Shown here: positions 17,193 through 27,325 of the stretch, one piece after another | How positions within the stretch are numbered: the stretch's first letter is position 1 | Layout: every line of letters begins with the position of its first letter | Assembly: GCA_949283655.1 (NCBI GenBank) | Contig: CASDTH010000034.1 | Location: forward strand, 1 to 48,825 | From: an uncultured bacterium | GTDB lineage: Bacteria > Bacillota > Clostridia > Oscillospirales > Acutalibacteraceae | Direction: 5' to 3' | Length of the DNA: 48,825 nt | The notes under the pieces: generated by a model | Told to the model about the DNA's origin: nothing | The model's database searches: none | The model's input: the letters and a program-made list of their open reading frames with translations, nothing else | Position numbers and translations under genes: made by a program

Positions 17193-17234
17193 GCATTCGT
17201 ACAGGGTATCCATCGGTTTTCAGCGCCCGTGGCC
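17193..17234 (+). repeat. Dispersed repeat, degenerate copy B
   Basis: About 42 bases align with the copy at 48686 with small gaps, including ATCGGTTTTCAGCGC and GTGGCC. It lies between the glycosyltransferase and pcrA genes. The GTGTAC/GTACAC hairpin of the other copies is eroded here. The next bases contain a separate inverted repeat at 17254-17286 with 8-bp arms (GCATACAC). Confidence 0.6.
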
Positions 17235-17298
17235 GCTGCCGGCATGCGTTTGAGCATACACTGACGGCGATATTCCCCGTGTATGCTAATGCTACCCG

Positions 17299-18243
17299 TT
17301 ATTTTTTTAAAAACGTTTCCACCCGGTAACGCGGGCGCGCCTTTACCTCGCTGTAAATTTTGCCGATATATTCCCCCACCACGCCTGTGCAAAACAGTTG
17401 GATGCCGCCCAACAGCCAAATGGAGCAGACAATCGCCGTCCAACCGCTGACCGCCACGCCGCAAAGCTTGGAGATCAGGGCATACAAAAGGCCCAGCACG
17501 CTCAGACAGCCGATGACAATCCCTGCAACGGAAATCATACGTAGCGGCCGCACGCTGAAGGAGGTGATACCATCCATCGCGAAGGAGAGCATTTTGCGCA
17601 GCGGGTATTTGGATTCCCCGGCGTATCGTTCGCCACGGTCATAATACACATAATCCGTCGAATACCCGATCAGCGGAACGATCCCGCGCAAAAAGAGATT
17701 GACTTCCTTGTATTCCGAGAGTGCATCCAGCGCTCGCCGGCTCATCAACCGGTAATCCGCGTGGTTATAAACAGCCTCCACCCCGAGCAGATGCATCAGT
17801 TTATAAAAGCCCAGCGCCGTATTCCGTTTTAAAAAAGTATCCGTCTCCCGTTTATTGCGCACACCGTAGACAATATCCGTACCGGCGTTAAACTTATCGA
17901 TAAATGCCTCTAAAACAGAAATATCATCCTGCAAATCAGCATCCATAGACACCGCACAGTCACAATCCTTACGCGCCTCCATCAACCCGGCCAGCAGTGC
18001 GTTCTGATGCCCCCGGTTATGGGCGAGCTTTATACCGCAGACATAAGAATTGGCCTCATGCAGAGCCGCAATTTTTGCCCAGGTGGCGTCTTTGCTTCCG
18101 TCATCGACCAAAAGGATTCTGCTTTGCGGCGAAATTTTGCCAGCTCCACACAGGCCGTTTAAAACCGGGGTTAGTGCCTCCACCGTATGCTCAATGACAG
18201 CTTCCTCATTGTAGCAGGGTATCACTACATATAAAACGCTCAT
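17299..18243 (-). CDS. Family 2 glycosyltransferase, DPM1/GtrB-like
   Basis: Membrane glycosyltransferase (314 residues) of the dolichol/undecaprenyl-phosphate sugar transferase type. It would load a hexose from a nucleotide sugar onto polyprenyl phosphate for cell-wall or surface-polymer decoration. The N-terminus MSVLYVVIPCYNEEAVIEHT is typical GT2, and the DxD-type motif is MDADLQDD. Two membrane helices close the protein (about 230-255 and 265-290), followed by GEYIGKIYSEVKARPRY, as in GtrB/YfdH homologues. The start at 18243 has GAGGTG 5 bases upstream; an in-frame GTG 6 bases earlier lacks spacing. It lies downstream of the candidate ncRNA and may depend on read-through from it. Confidence 0.92.
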   Translation of the reverse strand: MSVLYVVIPCYNEEAVIEHTVEALTPVLNGLCGAGKISPQSRILLVDDGSKDATWAKIAALHEANSYVCGIKLAHNRGHQNALLAGLMEARKDCDCAVSMDADLQDDISVLEAFIDKFNAGTDIVYGVRNKRETDTFLKRNTALGFYKLMHLLGVEAVYNHADYRLMSRRALDALSEYKEVNLFLRGIVPLIGYSTDYVYYDRGERYAGESKYPLRKMLSFAMDGITSFSVRPLRMISVAGIVIGCLSVLGLLYALISKLCGVAVSGWTAIVCSIWLLGGIQLFCTGVVGEYIGKIYSEVKARPRYRVETFLKK

Positions 18244-18352
18244 TTGCACACCTCATTTCTGTCAGACGGCCTCACCCTAAGCGCTTGCTTTTCTCCCCAT
18301 AACAAGGCTTACCCCGGTGGATCAAACGGCACACGCCGCACCCCGGCAGCAG

Positions 18353-18619
18353 AAAAAAACGCGCACCCGTAGCTTCCCGTGCCCGGCTTAAAGCCGGTGG
18401 AAGCGCTCCGCGACCCGGCCCTCCCGACGGCCGGGTCGCCAACAGGTCAAGCAACGCCGCATTGGTGATTGGCGGACAGGGCATTCTACGCTTACCGGCA
18501 CAGCTGTGCCGCTCAGAGCTCGCACGCCAGTGCTTTCACTCACAAGCGCCACACAGAGAAGAGGGGAACCAGACACAATTCCCCGCAAGGGGTATACGCC
18601 CGAATTCCCCATCTCAATT
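18353..18619 (-). ncRNA. Candidate structured non-coding RNA or long attenuated leader
   Basis: A strong promoter (18626-18654) fires into about 265 bases without a gene, ending at seven Us (18359-18353). Stable stems include an 11-bp perfect hairpin at 18410-18439 (GCGACCCGGCC) and, just before the U run, a larger one built around CCGGCTT/AAGCCGG. It is not RNase P, tmRNA, SRP RNA or a T-box as far as I can judge. It could be an sRNA, a 6S-like RNA, or the attenuated leader of the glycosyltransferase gene 110 bases further on. The rest of the 509-base gap holds the tuf terminator and nothing else I can name. Confidence 0.5.
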
Positions 18620-18625
18620 ATCTTT

Positions 18626-18654
18626 ATCATAGCACAGCGGCAGTAAAAATTCAA
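18626..18654 (-). promoter_or_regulatory. Sigma-A promoter between tuf and the glycosyltransferase
   Basis: On the minus strand TTGAAT (18654-18649), a 17-base spacer and TATGAT (18631-18626). It is immediately downstream of the tuf terminator. Confidence 0.78.
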
Positions 18655-18685
18655 GGTGGAGCGCTCCTTCTCCGCGAATGCAAGA

Positions 18686-18719
18686 CGGCTCAGGCAAACC
18701 AAATGGCCTGCCTGAGCCG
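18686..18719 (-). terminator. Terminator of tuf
   Basis: An 11-bp perfect stem (CGGCTCAGGCA at 18686-18696 with 18709-18719) around a 12-base loop, 34 bases past the tuf stop. A separate 14-base palindrome, CTCCGTATACGGAG (18722-18735), lies between. The T-tract is weak. Confidence 0.7.
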
Positions 18720-18752
18720 CCCTCCGTATACGGAGAATTTTAAATATTTAAA

Positions 18753-19955
18753 TTACTCGTTGATCTTGATAACAACGCCCGAGCCAACCGTACGGCCGCC
18801 TTCACGAATAGCGAAGCGGAGGCCCTCCTCGATGGCAATGGGGGTGATCAGTTCAACATCCATCTCGACGTTATCGCCGGGCATGCACATCTCAGTGCCT
18901 TCGGGCAGAGTGATGATGCCGGTCACGTCGGTGGTGCGGAAATAGAACTGCGGGCGATAGTTGTTGAAGAACGGCGTGTGACGGCCGCCCTCATCCTTGG
19001 TCAGGACGTAAACCTGGCCGCGGAACTTCGTGTGCGGATGAATGGAGCCGGGCTTGGACAGAACCTGGCCGCGCTCGATCTCATTGCGCTGGATACCGCG
19101 AAGCAGAGCACCGATGTTGTCGCCAGCCTCAGCGTAATCGAGGATCTTGCGGAACATCTCAATACCGGTGACAACCGTCTTCTTCTTCTCGTCCTTCAGG
19201 CCGACGATCTCAACTTCCTCGCCGGTCTTCAGCTGGCCACGCTCAACCCTACCGGTGGCAACTGTGCCGCGGCCGGTGATGGTGAAGACATCCTCAACAG
19301 GCATCAGGAAGGGCTGATCTGCCTTACGGTCCGGAGTCGGGATATAGCTGTCAACTGCATCCATCAGCTCCCAAATGCACTTAAGCTCCGGCGCATTGAC
19401 ATCGTCGCCATTGTACTCAAGAGCCTTCAGGGCGGAGCCACGGATGATCGGAGTGTCGTCGCCCGGGAACTCATACTCATCCAGCGTCTCACGGATTTCC
19501 ATCTCAACAAGCTCAAGCAGCTCAGGATCGTCAACCTGATCGCACTTGTTCATGAATACGATGATATAGGGCACGCCAACCTGACGGGCAAGCAGAAGGT
19601 GCTCCTTCGTCTGCGCCATCGGGCCGTCGGTCGCCGCGATAACAAGAATCGCGCCGTCCATCTGCGCCGCGCCAGTAATCATGTTCTTGATATAGTCGGC
19701 GTGGCCGGGGCAGTCAACGTGAGCATAGTGACGGGTCTCCGTCTCATACTCAACGTGAGCGGTGTTGATCGTGATGCCGCGCTCGCGCTCCTCAGGAGCC
19801 TTATCGATGTTGGCATAATCCACGAAATCCGCTTCACCCTTCATGGCGAGCGTCTTGGTGATCGCCGCCGTCAGGGTAGTCTTACCATGGTCAACGTGGC
19901 CGATGGTACCAATGTTTACATGGGGTTTGGTTCTTTCGAAATGCTGCTTTGCCAT
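18753..19955 (-). CDS. tuf: Elongation factor Tu
   Basis: GTPase that delivers aminoacyl-tRNA to the ribosomal A site. It is 400 residues, full length, with GHVDHGKTT (19-27), DCPGH, NKCD and SALKALE motifs, followed by the two beta-barrel domains. AGGAGG lies 8 bases before the ATG. It is the last gene of the rpsL-rpsG-fusA-tuf cluster but has its own promoter at 20023-20051, as expected for a protein needed in large excess over EF-G. No second tuf copy is in the window. Confidence 0.99.
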   Translation of the reverse strand: MAKQHFERTKPHVNIGTIGHVDHGKTTLTAAITKTLAMKGEADFVDYANIDKAPEERERGITINTAHVEYETETRHYAHVDCPGHADYIKNMITGAAQMDGAILVIAATDGPMAQTKEHLLLARQVGVPYIIVFMNKCDQVDDPELLELVEMEIRETLDEYEFPGDDTPIIRGSALKALEYNGDDVNAPELKCIWELMDAVDSYIPTPDRKADQPFLMPVEDVFTITGRGTVATGRVERGQLKTGEEVEIVGLKDEKKKTVVTGIEMFRKILDYAEAGDNIGALLRGIQRNEIERGQVLSKPGSIHPHTKFRGQVYVLTKDEGGRHTPFFNNYRPQFYFRTTDVTGIITLPEGTEMCMPGDNVEMDVELITPIAIEEGLRFAIREGGRTVGSGVVIKINE

Positions 19956-20022
19956 TGGAAGTTCCTCCTTTTATCATAGAAACTTAAAATACTGTTTTAA
20001 AGAAAACAGGCTGTTCAGGGGT

Positions 20023-20051
20023 ATTCTATCAATTCCCCGAACGGATTGCAA
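20023..20051 (-). promoter_or_regulatory. Promoter of tuf
   Basis: On the minus strand TTGCAA (20051-20046), 17 bases, TAGAAT (20028-20023), located in the fusA-tuf gap. Confidence 0.7.
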
Positions 20052-20065
20052 GTGTTTTGCAAAAA

Positions 20066-22150
20066 TTATTCTTCCACAGCCTTTGCACGGGAGCTAATGA
20101 TCGTATCCGCAATGGATTTCGGCACTTCCGTGTAGTGGCTGGGCTCCATCACATACTGGCCGCGGCCCTGTGTTTTGGAGCGCAGATCGGTCGCATAGCC
20201 AAACATGCTGGAAAGCGGCACAAAGGCGTTCACCTGCGTTGCGCCATTGCGGGTCTCCATGCCCTGCATCAGGCCGCGGCGAGCGTTGATATCGCCGATG
20301 ACATCGCCCAGATAATCATCCGGCACAGTGACGCTCACCTTCATAATCGGCTCCATCAGCACAGGAGCCGCCTTACGCATCGCCTCTTTGAAGGCCATGG
20401 AGCCGGCGATCTTGAAGGCCATCTCCGAGGAGTCAACCTCGTGATAGGAGCCGTCGTACAGCGTAACCTTTACGTCGACCACATTGAAGCCTGCGAGCAC
20501 ACCGGAGAGCATAGCGCCCTTGATGCCCTGCTCCGCTGGGCCGATATATTCCTTCGGGATCGCGCCGCCAACAACGGCGTTAACAAACTCGTAACCCTTC
20601 TGCGGATTTGGCTCGATGCGAATTTTAACATGGCCATACTGGCCACGGCCGCCGGACTGGCGGGCATATTTGGTGTCGACATCCGCTTCCTTTGTGATCG
20701 TCTCACGGTAGGCAACCTGCGGCTTACCGACATTGGCCTCCACCTTAAATTCGCGCAGCATACGGTCAACAATGATCTCCAGATGCAGCTCGCCCATGCC
20801 GGCGATGATCGTCTGACCCGTTTCTTCATCCGTATAGCAGCGGAAGGTGGGGTCCTCCTCCGCAAGCTTTGCGAGCGCGATACCCATCTTCTCCTGGCCG
20901 GCCTTCGTCTTCGGCTCAATCGCTACGCGAATAACCGGCTCTGGGAACTCCATGGATTCCAGCACGATCGGGTGCTTGGCGTCGCACAGTGTGTCGCCCG
21001 TCGTCGTGTTCTTCAGGCCCACCGCAGCAGCAATATCGCCGGAATAAACGCACTCGATATCCTGGCGGTGGTTTGCGTGCATCTGCAGAATGCGGCCCAT
21101 GCGCTCATTGCTATCCTTCACGGAGTTATAGACGGTGCTGCCCGCCTCCACCGTGCCGGAATAAACGCGGAAGAAGCACAGCTTACCCACATAAGGATCC
21201 GTCGCAATCTTAAACGCCAGTGCGGCAAACGGCTCGTCGTCGGAGGAGATGCGCTCTTCCTCCTCGCCGCTCTCAGGGTTGGTGCCCCGGATCGCCGGCA
21301 CATCTGTCGGAGCGGGCATGAAGTCAACAATTGCGTCAAGCAGCATCTGCACGCCCTTATTGCGGTAGGATGTGCCGCACAAAACCGGCACCATTTCATT
21401 GGCAATGGTGGATTTGCGGATGCAGTTTTTAATCTCGTCGATTGTCAACTCCTCGCCGCCGAGATATTTCTCCAGCAGCGCTTCATCCTGCTCAGCCACA
21501 TGCTCCAGAAGCTCTGTGTGGTATTTCTCTGCCAGCTCGCGCAGATCCTCCGGAATCTCTTCATCGCGCACATCAAGGCCCTTATCGTCATAGTACATCT
21601 CTGCACGCATGGTGACCAGGTCAATGATGCCTCGGAAGTCGGACTCCGCGCCGATCGGGAGCTGAATCGGCACCGCGTTGCATTTCAGGCGGTCCTTCAT
21701 CATGTCAACAACATTGTAGAAGTCGGCGCCCATGATATCCATTTTATTGACATAAGCCATGCGCGGCACATGGTATTTGTCCGCCTGGCGCCAGACCGTT
21801 TCGGACTGGGGCTCAACACCGCCCTTCGCGCAGAAAACTGTCACGGAACCGTCGAGCACGCGCAGGGAGCGCTCAACCTCCACCGTAAAGTCCACGTGGC
21901 CGGGGGTGTCGATGATATTGATTCGATGCCCTTTCCAGAAACAGGTGGTCGCAGCGGAGGTAATGGTGATACCTCTCTCCTGCTCCTGCTCCATCCAGTC
22001 CATGGTCGCATCGCCGTCGTGCGTTTCACCGATCTTGTGGTTAACGCCTGTGTAGAACAGGATACGCTCCGTCGTCGTCGTTTTGCCGGCGTCGATATGG
22101 GCCATGATACCAATGTTTCTGGTGAGCTGTAATGATACCTGCCTTGGCAT
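20066..22150 (-). CDS. fusA: Elongation factor G
   Basis: Translocation GTPase of the ribosome; 694 residues, standard length. GTPase motifs are [13 protein letters not shown] (near 17), DTPGHVDF and NKMD, followed by the EF-G domains II-V ([12 protein letters not shown] in domain IV). The start at 22150 begins [20 protein letters not shown] with GGAGG 5 bases upstream; the reading frame stays open further upstream but that part is not homologous. Order rpsL-rpsG-fusA-tuf is the conserved str cluster. Confidence 0.99.
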   Translation of the reverse strand: MPRQVSLQLTRNIGIMAHIDAGKTTTTERILFYTGVNHKIGETHDGDATMDWMEQEQERGITITSAATTCFWKGHRINIIDTPGHVDFTVEVERSLRVLDGSVTVFCAKGGVEPQSETVWRQADKYHVPRMAYVNKMDIMGADFYNVVDMMKDRLKCNAVPIQLPIGAESDFRGIIDLVTMRAEMYYDDKGLDVRDEEIPEDLRELAEKYHTELLEHVAEQDEALLEKYLGGEELTIDEIKNCIRKSTIANEMVPVLCGTSYRNKGVQMLLDAIVDFMPAPTDVPAIRGTNPESGEEEERISSDDEPFAALAFKIATDPYVGKLCFFRVYSGTVEAGSTVYNSVKDSNERMGRILQMHANHRQDIECVYSGDIAAAVGLKNTTTGDTLCDAKHPIVLESMEFPEPVIRVAIEPKTKAGQEKMGIALAKLAEEDPTFRCYTDEETGQTIIAGMGELHLEIIVDRMLREFKVEANVGKPQVAYRETITKEADVDTKYARQSGGRGQYGHVKIRIEPNPQKGYEFVNAVVGGAIPKEYIGPAEQGIKGAMLSGVLAGFNVVDVKVTLYDGSYHEVDSSEMAFKIAGSMAFKEAMRKAAPVLMEPIMKVSVTVPDDYLGDVIGDINARRGLMQGMETRNGATQVNAFVPLSSMFGYATDLRSKTQGRGQYVMEPSHYTEVPKSIADTIISSRAKAVEE

Positions 22151-22283
22151 ATAAACCTCCAATTGCCATGCGCGCGGCACGGCGCTCAAGAATTGAAACC
22201 TGCGGCCGGCGCATACACCACCCTGCCAGGGCGTGCGTTGCACCGTGCCCCCGCGCTAAGCAAAATGCAGCGCAGGTGTAACC

Positions 22284-22847
<564 letters not shown>

Positions 22848-22928
22848 TCACATTGGTTGCGCGGCGGCAAAACCGCCCGCAGCCTGCAAGAAGATTTGTC
22901 TGGTCACAGCCGGGCTTTCTGCCCAGGC

Positions 22929-23351
22929 TTACTTTTTGGCAGCCTTCGGGCGCTTTGCACCGTACTTGGAGCGCGCCTGCATTCTGCCGGAAACGCCCTG
23001 TGTGTCAAGGGTGCCACGCACGATGTGGTAGCGCACACCGGGTAGGTCCTTTACACGGCCGCCGCGGATGAGAACGACGCTATGCTCCTGCAGGTTGTGG
23101 CCGACACCGGGGATATAGGCGGTTACCTCGATCCCGTTCGTCAGACGTACCCTCGCAATTTTACGAAGCGCAGAGTTCGGCTTTTTCGGCGTAATGGTCT
23201 TGACCGCTGTGCAGACGCCGCGCTTTTGCGGGGAGTCCTTATCGGTCATCACATTCTTCTTGGAGTTCAGCCCCTTCAAAAGAGCCGGCGCCTTCGCCTT
23301 TTTCTCCGTCGTCTCCCGTCCATTACGGACAAGTTGGTTAAAGGTTGGCAA
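22929..23351 (-). CDS. rpsL: 30S ribosomal protein S12
   Basis: Decoding-centre protein of the small subunit; 140 residues, the same long form as Bacillus S12 (insert around [20 protein letters not shown]). The start is an uncommon TTG at 23351, giving [13 protein letters not shown], with GGAGGTG 8 bases upstream. The lysines at the streptomycin-resistance positions are the sensitive type ([11 protein letters not shown] and [14 protein letters not shown]). It is the first gene of the str cluster and follows its own promoter. Confidence 0.98.
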   Translation of the reverse strand: MPTFNQLVRNGRETTEKKAKAPALLKGLNSKKNVMTDKDSPQKRGVCTAVKTITPKKPNSALRKIARVRLTNGIEVTAYIPGVGHNLQEHSVVLIRGGRVKDLPGVRYHIVRGTLDTQGVSGRMQARSKYGAKRPKAAKK

Positions 23352-23461
23352 GTTTCTTTCACCTCCTGGAATAAAATAAGGATGCATTTATGTGTAGAGG
23401 GGCCGCAACTGGGCCCCGGAACACCTAAAAAAGCTTTTCAAACGGATTCACACAAGTAGAA

Positions 23462-23491
23462 ATTCTAGCACGGGAGGATGAGCTTTGTCAA
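23462..23491 (-). promoter_or_regulatory. Promoter of the str cluster (rpsL-rpsG-fusA)
   Basis: On the minus strand TTGACA (23491-23486), 18 bases, TAGAAT (23467-23462). The leader contains a GGGGCC hairpin (23399-23417) before the rpsL ribosome site. It makes the str genes independent of read-through from rpoC. Confidence 0.8.
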
Positions 23492-23578
23492 GCACCCGCC
23501 CTTCTCCTGAATGGAGAGAAAAAGGGGAGATCCTCGCAAAAGTTTTGTTCAAAATGCGGGGCAGTCTTTGCCGTGCGG

Positions 23579-26500
23579 TCAAACGGCCTCTCCTTCCGGC
23601 TCCATCGGATCCTCTGGCATCTCCGGCGTTTCCGAGGCCATGGGCACAACCTCTACCTCGCCGTAGCACTTCATGCCAGTGCCGGAGGGGAGCAGCTTGC
23701 CGATGATAACGTTTTCCTTTAAGCCCATCAGCGGATCGCTCTTGCCCTTGATCGCGGCGTCGGTCAGCACGCGGGTCGTCTCCTGGAAGGAGGCGGCAGA
23801 GAGGAAGGAATCCGTCGCAAGAGAAGCCTTTGTGATGCCGAGCAACACCGGCTGTACGGTAGCCTCCTGCAGCTCCTCGCCCGTTTCCTCCGCACGCGCG
23901 CGCACCGCCTCATTCTGCGCAACCAGCTCGCTCTTATCGATCGTCGCGCCGGGCAGAAGCGTCGTATCGCCTGCATCCGCCACGCGAACCTTCTTCATCA
24001 TCTGGCGGACGATCACCTCGATATGCTTATCATTGATATCAACGCCCTGCATCCGGTAAACGCGCTGCACCTCACGGATCAGATAGTTATGCACTGCCTC
24101 GACCCCACGCACTGCAAGCACATCGTGCGGATTGACGCTGCCCTCGGTGATAATCTCGCCCTTTTCAATTGTCTGGCCCTCTTCCACGCGCAGGCGGGAA
24201 CCATAGGGGATCAGGTAGCTGCGCTCGTCGTGATTCTCCATATCCGTCACGACAACGTGCTGGGACTTTTTGATCTCCTGCAGGGAAACCACGCCGCCGA
24301 TCTCGCTGATGATGGCCAGATGCTTCGGCTTGCGGGCCTCAAACAGCTCCTCAACACGGGGAAGACCTTGTGTGATATCCGCAGAGGAGGTAACACCGCC
24401 GGTGTGGAAAGTACGCATGGTCAGCTGCGTACCAGGCTCGCCGATAGACTGGGCGGCAATGATGCCGACTGCCTCGCCCACAGTGACCGGCTCGCCAGTT
24501 GCCAGGTTGGCACCATAGCACTTGATGCACACGCCATGCTTGGATTGGCAGGTGAGCAGTGATCGAATCTTGATGCTCGTCACGCCGGAGGCGACAATAC
24601 GCTCCGCATCGGCCTCACGGATCATCTCATCCTTGCTCATAATCAGCTCGCCCGTCTGCGCGTCGTACAGATCCTCCACAAGGAAACGTCCTGTCAGGCG
24701 CTCGGCCAAGCCCTCAATCATCTCATTGCCATCCTTGATATCATAGACCTCCAAGCCGTCCGTGCAGTGGCAATCCTCCTCACGGATGATCACATCCTGC
24801 GAAACATCAACCAGGCGGCGAGTCAGATAACCGGAGTCCGCCGTGCGCAGCGCCGTATCGGCTAGGCCCTTCCGAGCGCCACGGGAGGAGATGAAGTATT
24901 CGAGCACGTTCAGGCCCTCACGGTAGTTCGCGCGGATTGGCACCTCAATGGTACGGCCCGCAGTGTTGGCAATCAGGCCGCGCATGCCGGCGAGCTGGCG
25001 CAGCTGGCTATCGGAGCCGCGGGCGCCGGAGTCGACCATCATATAGATGGGGTTATAGTGGTCAAGGTTCGCCGTCAGCTCAGCGGAAACCTTCTTTGTG
25101 CAGTCCTCCCACACCTTGATAACGTGGCGGGAGCGCTCCGCATTCGAGATGAAGCCGCGCTGGTAGTTGGCATTGATCTTATCAACCTTCCCCTCCGCCT
25201 CGGCGAGGAATTCCGCTTTTTTCGGCGGGATCGTTGCATCACAGACCGCGACCGTGATGCCGCTCTGGGTGGAATATTTATAGCCCTGTGCCTTGATGCG
25301 GTCCAGCATAACGGCTGTCACAGCCGTGCCATGCACCTTGATGCACTTGTCAATGATCTTGCCCAGCATTTTTTTGTTGACGAGGAATTCGACCTCAAGC
25401 TTGAAGGCATTTTCCGGATCGCTGCGGTCAACAAAGCCGAGATCCTGTGGGATTGGGTCGTTAAAGATGACACGGCCCAGCGTGGTCTCATAGAGCTGAG
25501 AGCGGGTTTCCCCATTCATCTCCTTGGTAAAGCGAATCTTGATTTTGGAATGCAGACCGATGGAGCCCGCATCATAGGCCATGATGGCCTCGTTGACATC
25601 GCGGAAGCACTTACCCTCGCCCGGCTCGCCCGGCTTTACCAGCGTCAGGTAATAGGAGCCAAGCACCATATCCTGCGTCGGCACGGTGACGGGCTTCCCG
25701 TCAGAGGGCTTTAAGAGGTTATTCGCCGCCAACATCAGGAATCGAGCCTCCGCCTGTGCCTCTGCGGACAGCGGCACGTGCACGGCCATCTGGTCGCCGT
25801 CAAAGTCCGCGTTAAAGGCGGTGCAGACCAGCGGATGCAGCTTAATGGCGCGGCCCTCCACCAGCACCGGCTCAAACGCCTGAATACCAAGCCTGTGCAG
25901 CGTGGGTGCGCGGTTCAGCATGACAGGGTGATCTTTGATCACGATCTCCAGCGCATCCCAAACCTCGTTTTTGGCGCGCTCCACCATCTTGCGGGCGGAT
26001 TTGATATTGTTGGCCTTATTGGTCTCCACCAGGCGCTTCATCACAAAGGGCTTAAACAGCTCCAGCGCCATCTCCTTGGGCAGGCCGCACTGATAGAGCT
26101 TGAGCTCCGGGCCGACGACGATAACAGAACGGCCGGAATAGTCCACGCGCTTACCCAGCAGGTTCTGGCGGAAACGGCCCTGTTTGCCCTTGAGCATATC
26201 GGAGAGGGATTTCAGCGGGCGGTTGTTCGGGCCCGTCACGGGGCGGCCACGGCGGCCGTTGTCGATCAGGGCGTCTACCGCCTCCTGCAGCATCCGCTTT
26301 TCATTGCGGACGATAATATCGGGCGCATGCAGCTCCAAAAGCCTTTTCAGGCGGTTGTTGCGGTTGATCACGCGGCGATACAGGTCGTTTAAATCGGAGG
26401 TGGCAAAGCGGCCGCCCTCGAGCTGCACCATCGGGCGGATATCCGGCGGGATCACAGGGATCACGTTGAGGATCATCCACTCCGGGCGGTTGCCGGATTG

Positions 26501-27148
26501 ATGGAAGGCCTCCACCACCTCAAGGCGCTTGAGGATGCGCGCCTTTTTCTGGCCGGTGGCCGTTTCAAGCTCCTCGCGCAGCTCTTTGGCGAGCGCTTCC
26601 ACATCGATCTCCGCCAACAGCTCTTGGATGGCCTCCGCGCCCATTCCGGCGCGGAATTCGTCCTCATATTTTTCGCGCATATCGGCATATTCTTTTTCGC
26701 TCAAGGTCTGCAGCTTTTGCAGCGGCGTATCGCCCGGATCAATGACGATATACAGGGCGAAATACAAAATCTTCTCCAGAATACGGGGGGAGATATCAAG
26801 CATCAGGCCCATGCGGGAGGGAATGCCCTTGAAATACCAAATATGAGAAACAGGAGCTGCTAGCTCAATGTGGCCCATGCGCTCGCGGCGCACTTTGGAT
26901 TTGGTGATTTCCACACCGCAGCGCTCACAGATTTTGCCCTTGTAGCGGATGCGCTTATACTTCCCGCAGTGGCACTCCCAATCCTTGGTGGGGCCAAAAA
27001 TGCGCTCGCAGAACAAACCGTCGCGCTCAGGCTTCAGGGTGCGGTAATTGATCGTTTCCGGTTTTTTTACCTCACCGTAAGACCATTCACGGATCTTGTC
27101 GGGTGATGCAAGGCCGATTTTAATGGATTCAAACGTTATATTTTCCAT
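23579..27148 (-). CDS. rpoC: DNA-directed RNA polymerase subunit beta'
   Basis: Catalytic subunit of RNA polymerase with the active-site loop [12 protein letters not shown] (near 446-457). The first zinc site is the four cysteines in [20 protein letters not shown] (about 59-78); the second is CHC (about 800) with [13 protein letters not shown] further on. The 1189 residues are a normal Firmicutes size, and there is no large insertion. It ends in a short acidic tail ([14 protein letters not shown]). The ATG at 27148 matches relatives although the ribosome site is weak. It follows rpoB after a 177-base gap holding GC-rich hairpins. Confidence 0.99.
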   Translation of the reverse strand: MENITFESIKIGLASPDKIREWSYGEVKKPETINYRTLKPERDGLFCERIFGPTKDWECHCGKYKRIRYKGKICERCGVEITKSKVRRERMGHIELAAPVSHIWYFKGIPSRMGLMLDISPRILEKILYFALYIVIDPGDTPLQKLQTLSEKEYADMREKYEDEFRAGMGAEAIQELLAEIDVEALAKELREELETATGQKKARILKRLEVVEAFHQSGNRPEWMILNVIPVIPPDIRPMVQLEGGRFATSDLNDLYRRVINRNNRLKRLLELHAPDIIVRNEKRMLQEAVDALIDNGRRGRPVTGPNNRPLKSLSDMLKGKQGRFRQNLLGKRVDYSGRSVIVVGPELKLYQCGLPKEMALELFKPFVMKRLVETNKANNIKSARKMVERAKNEVWDALEIVIKDHPVMLNRAPTLHRLGIQAFEPVLVEGRAIKLHPLVCTAFNADFDGDQMAVHVPLSAEAQAEARFLMLAANNLLKPSDGKPVTVPTQDMVLGSYYLTLVKPGEPGEGKCFRDVNEAIMAYDAGSIGLHSKIKIRFTKEMNGETRSQLYETTLGRVIFNDPIPQDLGFVDRSDPENAFKLEVEFLVNKKMLGKIIDKCIKVHGTAVTAVMLDRIKAQGYKYSTQSGITVAVCDATIPPKKAEFLAEAEGKVDKINANYQRGFISNAERSRHVIKVWEDCTKKVSAELTANLDHYNPIYMMVDSGARGSDSQLRQLAGMRGLIANTAGRTIEVPIRANYREGLNVLEYFISSRGARKGLADTALRTADSGYLTRRLVDVSQDVIIREEDCHCTDGLEVYDIKDGNEMIEGLAERLTGRFLVEDLYDAQTGELIMSKDEMIREADAERIVASGVTSIKIRSLLTCQSKHGVCIKCYGANLATGEPVTVGEAVGIIAAQSIGEPGTQLTMRTFHTGGVTSSADITQGLPRVEELFEARKPKHLAIISEIGGVVSLQEIKKSQHVVVTDMENHDERSYLIPYGSRLRVEEGQTIEKGEIITEGSVNPHDVLAVRGVEAVHNYLIREVQRVYRMQGVDINDKHIEVIVRQMMKKVRVADAGDTTLLPGATIDKSELVAQNEAVRARAEETGEELQEATVQPVLLGITKASLATDSFLSAASFQETTRVLTDAAIKGKSDPLMGLKENVIIGKLLPSGTGMKCYGEVEVVPMASETPEMPEDPMEPEGEAV

Positions 27149-27250
27149 GGAAAGATCACTTGCCTTTCTTTCTGGCCCCTACCCGGAGCTGGCGCGGGGC
27201 CGAATTCAAAAGGGCGTTTTCCTGATTTGGGAAACTGGTTTGACAGGCGG

Positions 27251-27308
27251 ACACAGCGCCCTGTGTTTCCCCCGGCGCCGCCTGCCGCCCTTTCCGGCGG
27301 GCAGCGCC
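27251..27308 (-). other. GC-rich hairpins in the rpoB-rpoC gap
   Basis: ACACAG-CGCC-CTGTGT (27251-27266) and a larger stem pairing 27274-27289 with 27296-27308. They could stabilise or partly terminate the rpoB message, or be an RNA processing site. No T-tract and no rpoC promoter were seen. Confidence 0.45.
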
Positions 27309-27325
27309 GTTTCTGTCAAAACCAA

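Noticed and set aside
18353..18619. RNase P RNA, tmRNA, SRP RNA or 6S RNA identity for the candidate ncRNA
   Set aside because: None of the conserved core sequences of the first three is present, and the two ends do not pair as in 6S RNA.
20057..22132. A 691-codon open frame on the plus strand
   Set aside because: It lies exactly opposite fusA, has no ribosome site and no protein resemblance; it follows from codon bias of the minus-strand gene.
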